DNA from: Marixanthotalea marina
GTDB lineage: Bacteria; Bacteroidota; Bacteroidia; Flavobacteriales; Flavobacteriaceae
Direction of reading: 5' to 3'
Length of the DNA: 64,000 bases
Assembly: GCA_018883545.1 (NCBI GenBank)
Contig: JAHLEH010000012.1
Span: 20,429 to 84,428, forward strand
Shown: positions 62,700 through 64,000 of the stretch, one piece after another
How the letters are laid out: every line of letters begins with the position of its first letter
Numbering within the stretch: the first letter of the stretch is position 1
Translations under genes and position numbers: made by a program
The notes under the pieces: model-generated
Seen by the model: only the letters and a program-made list of their open reading frames with translations
Database searches by the model: none
What the model was told of the DNA's origin: nothing

Positions 62700-63842
62700 A
62701 TGGATTTTAGCCTTACTGAAGAACATATAATGATTCGTGATGCCGCAAGGGAATTTGCACAAAACGAGTTACTTCCCGGAGTTATTGAGCGTGATGAAAA
62801 ACAACATTTTCCTGATTCATTGGTAAAAAAAATGGCCAACTTAGGCTTTATGGGAATTATGGTCAACCCAAAATATGGAGGTAGTGGTATGGATACCATC
62901 TCATATGTTCTTGTTATGGAAGAACTATCTAAGGTAGATGCTTCTGCTGCCGTTATTGTTTCTGTGAATAACTCATTGGTTTGTTACGGACTTGAAGCTT
63001 TTGGATCGGAATATCAAAAACAAAAGTACCTTACAAAGTTGGCTACTGGAGAGCTTATTGGTGCTTTCTGCTTAAGTGAACCTGAAGCGGGAAGTGATGC
63101 CACATCGCAAAAAACTTCGGCTATAGACAAAGGCGATTATTACTTACTAAACGGAACAAAAAATTGGATTACCAATGGTGGCAGAGCAGATGTTTACTTG
63201 GTCATTGCTCAAACAGATAAAGAAAAAGGCTCTCACGGTATTAATGCTTTTATTGTAGAAAAAGGAATGAAAGGGTTTCATGTTGGCCCAAAAGAAAACA
63301 AATTAGGTATACGTGGAAGTGATACACATACTTTACAATTTAACGATGTTAAAGTTCCAAAGGAAAACCGTATTGGAGATGATGGTTTTGGTTTTAAGTT
63401 TGCTATGAAAACACTTTCTGGTGGTAGAATCGGAATAGCAGCCCAAGCCCTAGGCATAGCCCAAGGAGCTTACGAATTGGCCTTAAAATATTCTAAAGAA
63501 CGGAAAACATTCGGCACAGAAATTTCAAACCATCAAGCCATTGCTTTTAAATTGGCAGATATGCATACTGAAATTTCAGCTGCACGTCATTTAGTAATGA
63601 AATCTGCTTGGGACAAAGATCAAGGCAAAAATTACGATACCTCAAGTGCTATGGCAAAACTATATGCATCAAAAGTAGCCATGAAACAAACCGTTGAAGC
63701 TGTTCAAATTTTTGGAGGTAACGGTTTTGTAAAAGATTACCATGTAGAGCGTTTAATGCGCGATGCTAAAATTACCCAGATTTATGAAGGCACTTCTGAA
63801 ATCCAAAAAATTGTTATCTCAAGAAGTATTTTAAAAGAATAA
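62700..63842 (+). CDS. Acyl-CoA dehydrogenase, catalytic Glu in the medium/short-chain position
   Basis: 380 residues. Blocks: MDFSLTEEHIMIRDAAREFA, CLSEPEAGSDA (124-134), LNGTKNWITNGG (150-161), KERKTFG and FGGNGFVKDYHVERLMRDAKI in part, with the base Glu363 in IYEGTSEIQ, the usual position for short- and medium-chain enzymes. The alternate site has Gly (LSGGRI). Likely a butyryl-CoA-type or general short/medium-chain dehydrogenase of beta-oxidation. Single gene, divergent from anmK. Confidence 0.94.
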   Translation: MDFSLTEEHIMIRDAAREFAQNELLPGVIERDEKQHFPDSLVKKMANLGFMGIMVNPKYGGSGMDTISYVLVMEELSKVDASAAVIVSVNNSLVCYGLEAFGSEYQKQKYLTKLATGELIGAFCLSEPEAGSDATSQKTSAIDKGDYYLLNGTKNWITNGGRADVYLVIAQTDKEKGSHGINAFIVEKGMKGFHVGPKENKLGIRGSDTHTLQFNDVKVPKENRIGDDGFGFKFAMKTLSGGRIGIAAQALGIAQGAYELALKYSKERKTFGTEISNHQAIAFKLADMHTEISAARHLVMKSAWDKDQGKNYDTSSAMAKLYASKVAMKQTVEAVQIFGGNGFVKDYHVERLMRDAKITQIYEGTSEIQKIVISRSILKE

Positions 63843-63851
63843 AAAAAAACA

Positions 63852-63882
63852 TAAAAAAACCCTTCATGTTTCCATGAAGGGT
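63852..63882 (-). terminator. Terminator of the rRNA operon
   Basis: ACCCTTCATG pairs with CATGAAGGGT around TTTC, then a run of seven U on the minus strand. It lies about 10 bp past the 5S 3' end. Confidence 0.85.
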
Positions 63883-63890
63883 CTTCAAGA

Positions 63891-63996
63891 AAGGCAACGA
63901 CCTACTCTCCCACTTTCGCAGTACCATCGGCGCTAACGGGCTTAACTACTCTGTTCGGAATGGTAAGAGGTGAGCCCCGTCGCTATAACCACCTTA
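63891..63996 (-). rRNA. rrf: 5S ribosomal RNA (end of an rRNA operon)
   Basis: The minus strand reads a complete 5S: 5' TTAAGGTGGTTATAGCGACG, the loop-A/B block CTCACCTCTTACCATTCCGA followed by ACAGAGTAGTTAAGCCC, then GATGGTACTGCGAAAGTGGG and 3' AGAGTAGGTCGTTGCCTT. Helix I (AAGG/CCTT plus wobble pairs) sets the ends, uncertain by a few bases. The 23S and 16S genes would lie beyond the right edge. Confidence 0.92.
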
Positions 63997-64000
63997 AGCC

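Noticed and set aside
62607..62762. N-terminal extension of anmK by 52 codons
   Set aside because: It would overlap the divergent acyl-CoA dehydrogenase start, and the extension has no kinase-like sequence; MSGTSLDG normally lies within the first 20 residues.

Overview
The window is a contiguous piece of chromosome from an AT-rich member of the Bacteroidota, almost certainly family Flavobacteriaceae. Four things point there. The gliding and type IX secretion genes porV, porU and gldJ sit together. Several promoters follow the Bacteroidota pattern (a TTTG-like -33 box, 18-19 bp, then TAnnTTTG). Shine-Dalgarno sequences are nearly absent, with a striking exception at rpsU. Many families are ones conserved in Flavobacteriia (DUF2851, DUF3467, DUF4369, the exbB-exbD-tonB-folC string). 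No phage, insertion sequence, CRISPR array or defence island is visible; this is mostly core genome.

Layout. 0-16.9 kb is a mosaic of short units: a truncated Na+/solute symporter, a CoA-binding protein, a FabH-type ketosynthase, htpG with an unusual -24/-12-like promoter, a YkgJ-type Cys-cluster protein, a MOSC protein, a DEAD-box helicase, a VanX-type dipeptidase, a DUF4369 lipoprotein, a class A PBP, a tRNA-Thr, small peptides, queD-idi, prfC, a 4Fe-4S protein and a DUF3467 protein. 17-32 kb is the large transcription/translation locus, all on the minus strand and read from high to low coordinates: rpsU; xerC-hpf; tRNA Thr-Tyr-Gly-Thr; tuf; tRNA-Trp; secE; nusG; rplK-rplA-rplJ-rplL; rpoB; rpoC. 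The order matches the tufB-rpoBC region of Escherichia coli apart from the added tRNA-Trp. 32-46 kb carries acyl-CoA dehydrogenase, a HhH protein, an alanine symporter, a K+ channel, PspC, DUF2851, DUF2721, UspA, a DUF3237/DUF3500 pair, SDR-M28 peptidase, and the E1-alpha and E2 genes of pyruvate dehydrogenase. 46.6-55 kb is the T9SS/gliding block porV, porU, gldJ, followed by murF. 55-64 kb has a PAS-LuxR regulator, two tRNA-Val, folC-tonB-exbD-exbB, nhaD, anmK, a second acyl-CoA dehydrogenase, and the 5S rRNA end of an rRNA operon entering from the right.

The most interesting signals are regulatory rather than new protein systems: a strong Shine-Dalgarno at rpsU; a promoter abutting the terminator that separates hpf from the tRNA-tuf operon; three 21-bp-spaced copies of a TGAAATGCA-like motif in the porU/gldJ intergenic region, with related copies near 8.8 kb; the -24/-12-like htpG promoter; several strong stem-loops inside the tuf-rpoC operon; and a repeat-laden insertion with a tRNA fragment inside the tRNA cluster. 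I did not find a convincing undescribed multi-gene system. The least explained coding material is the small-peptide unit at 12.8-13.5 kb.
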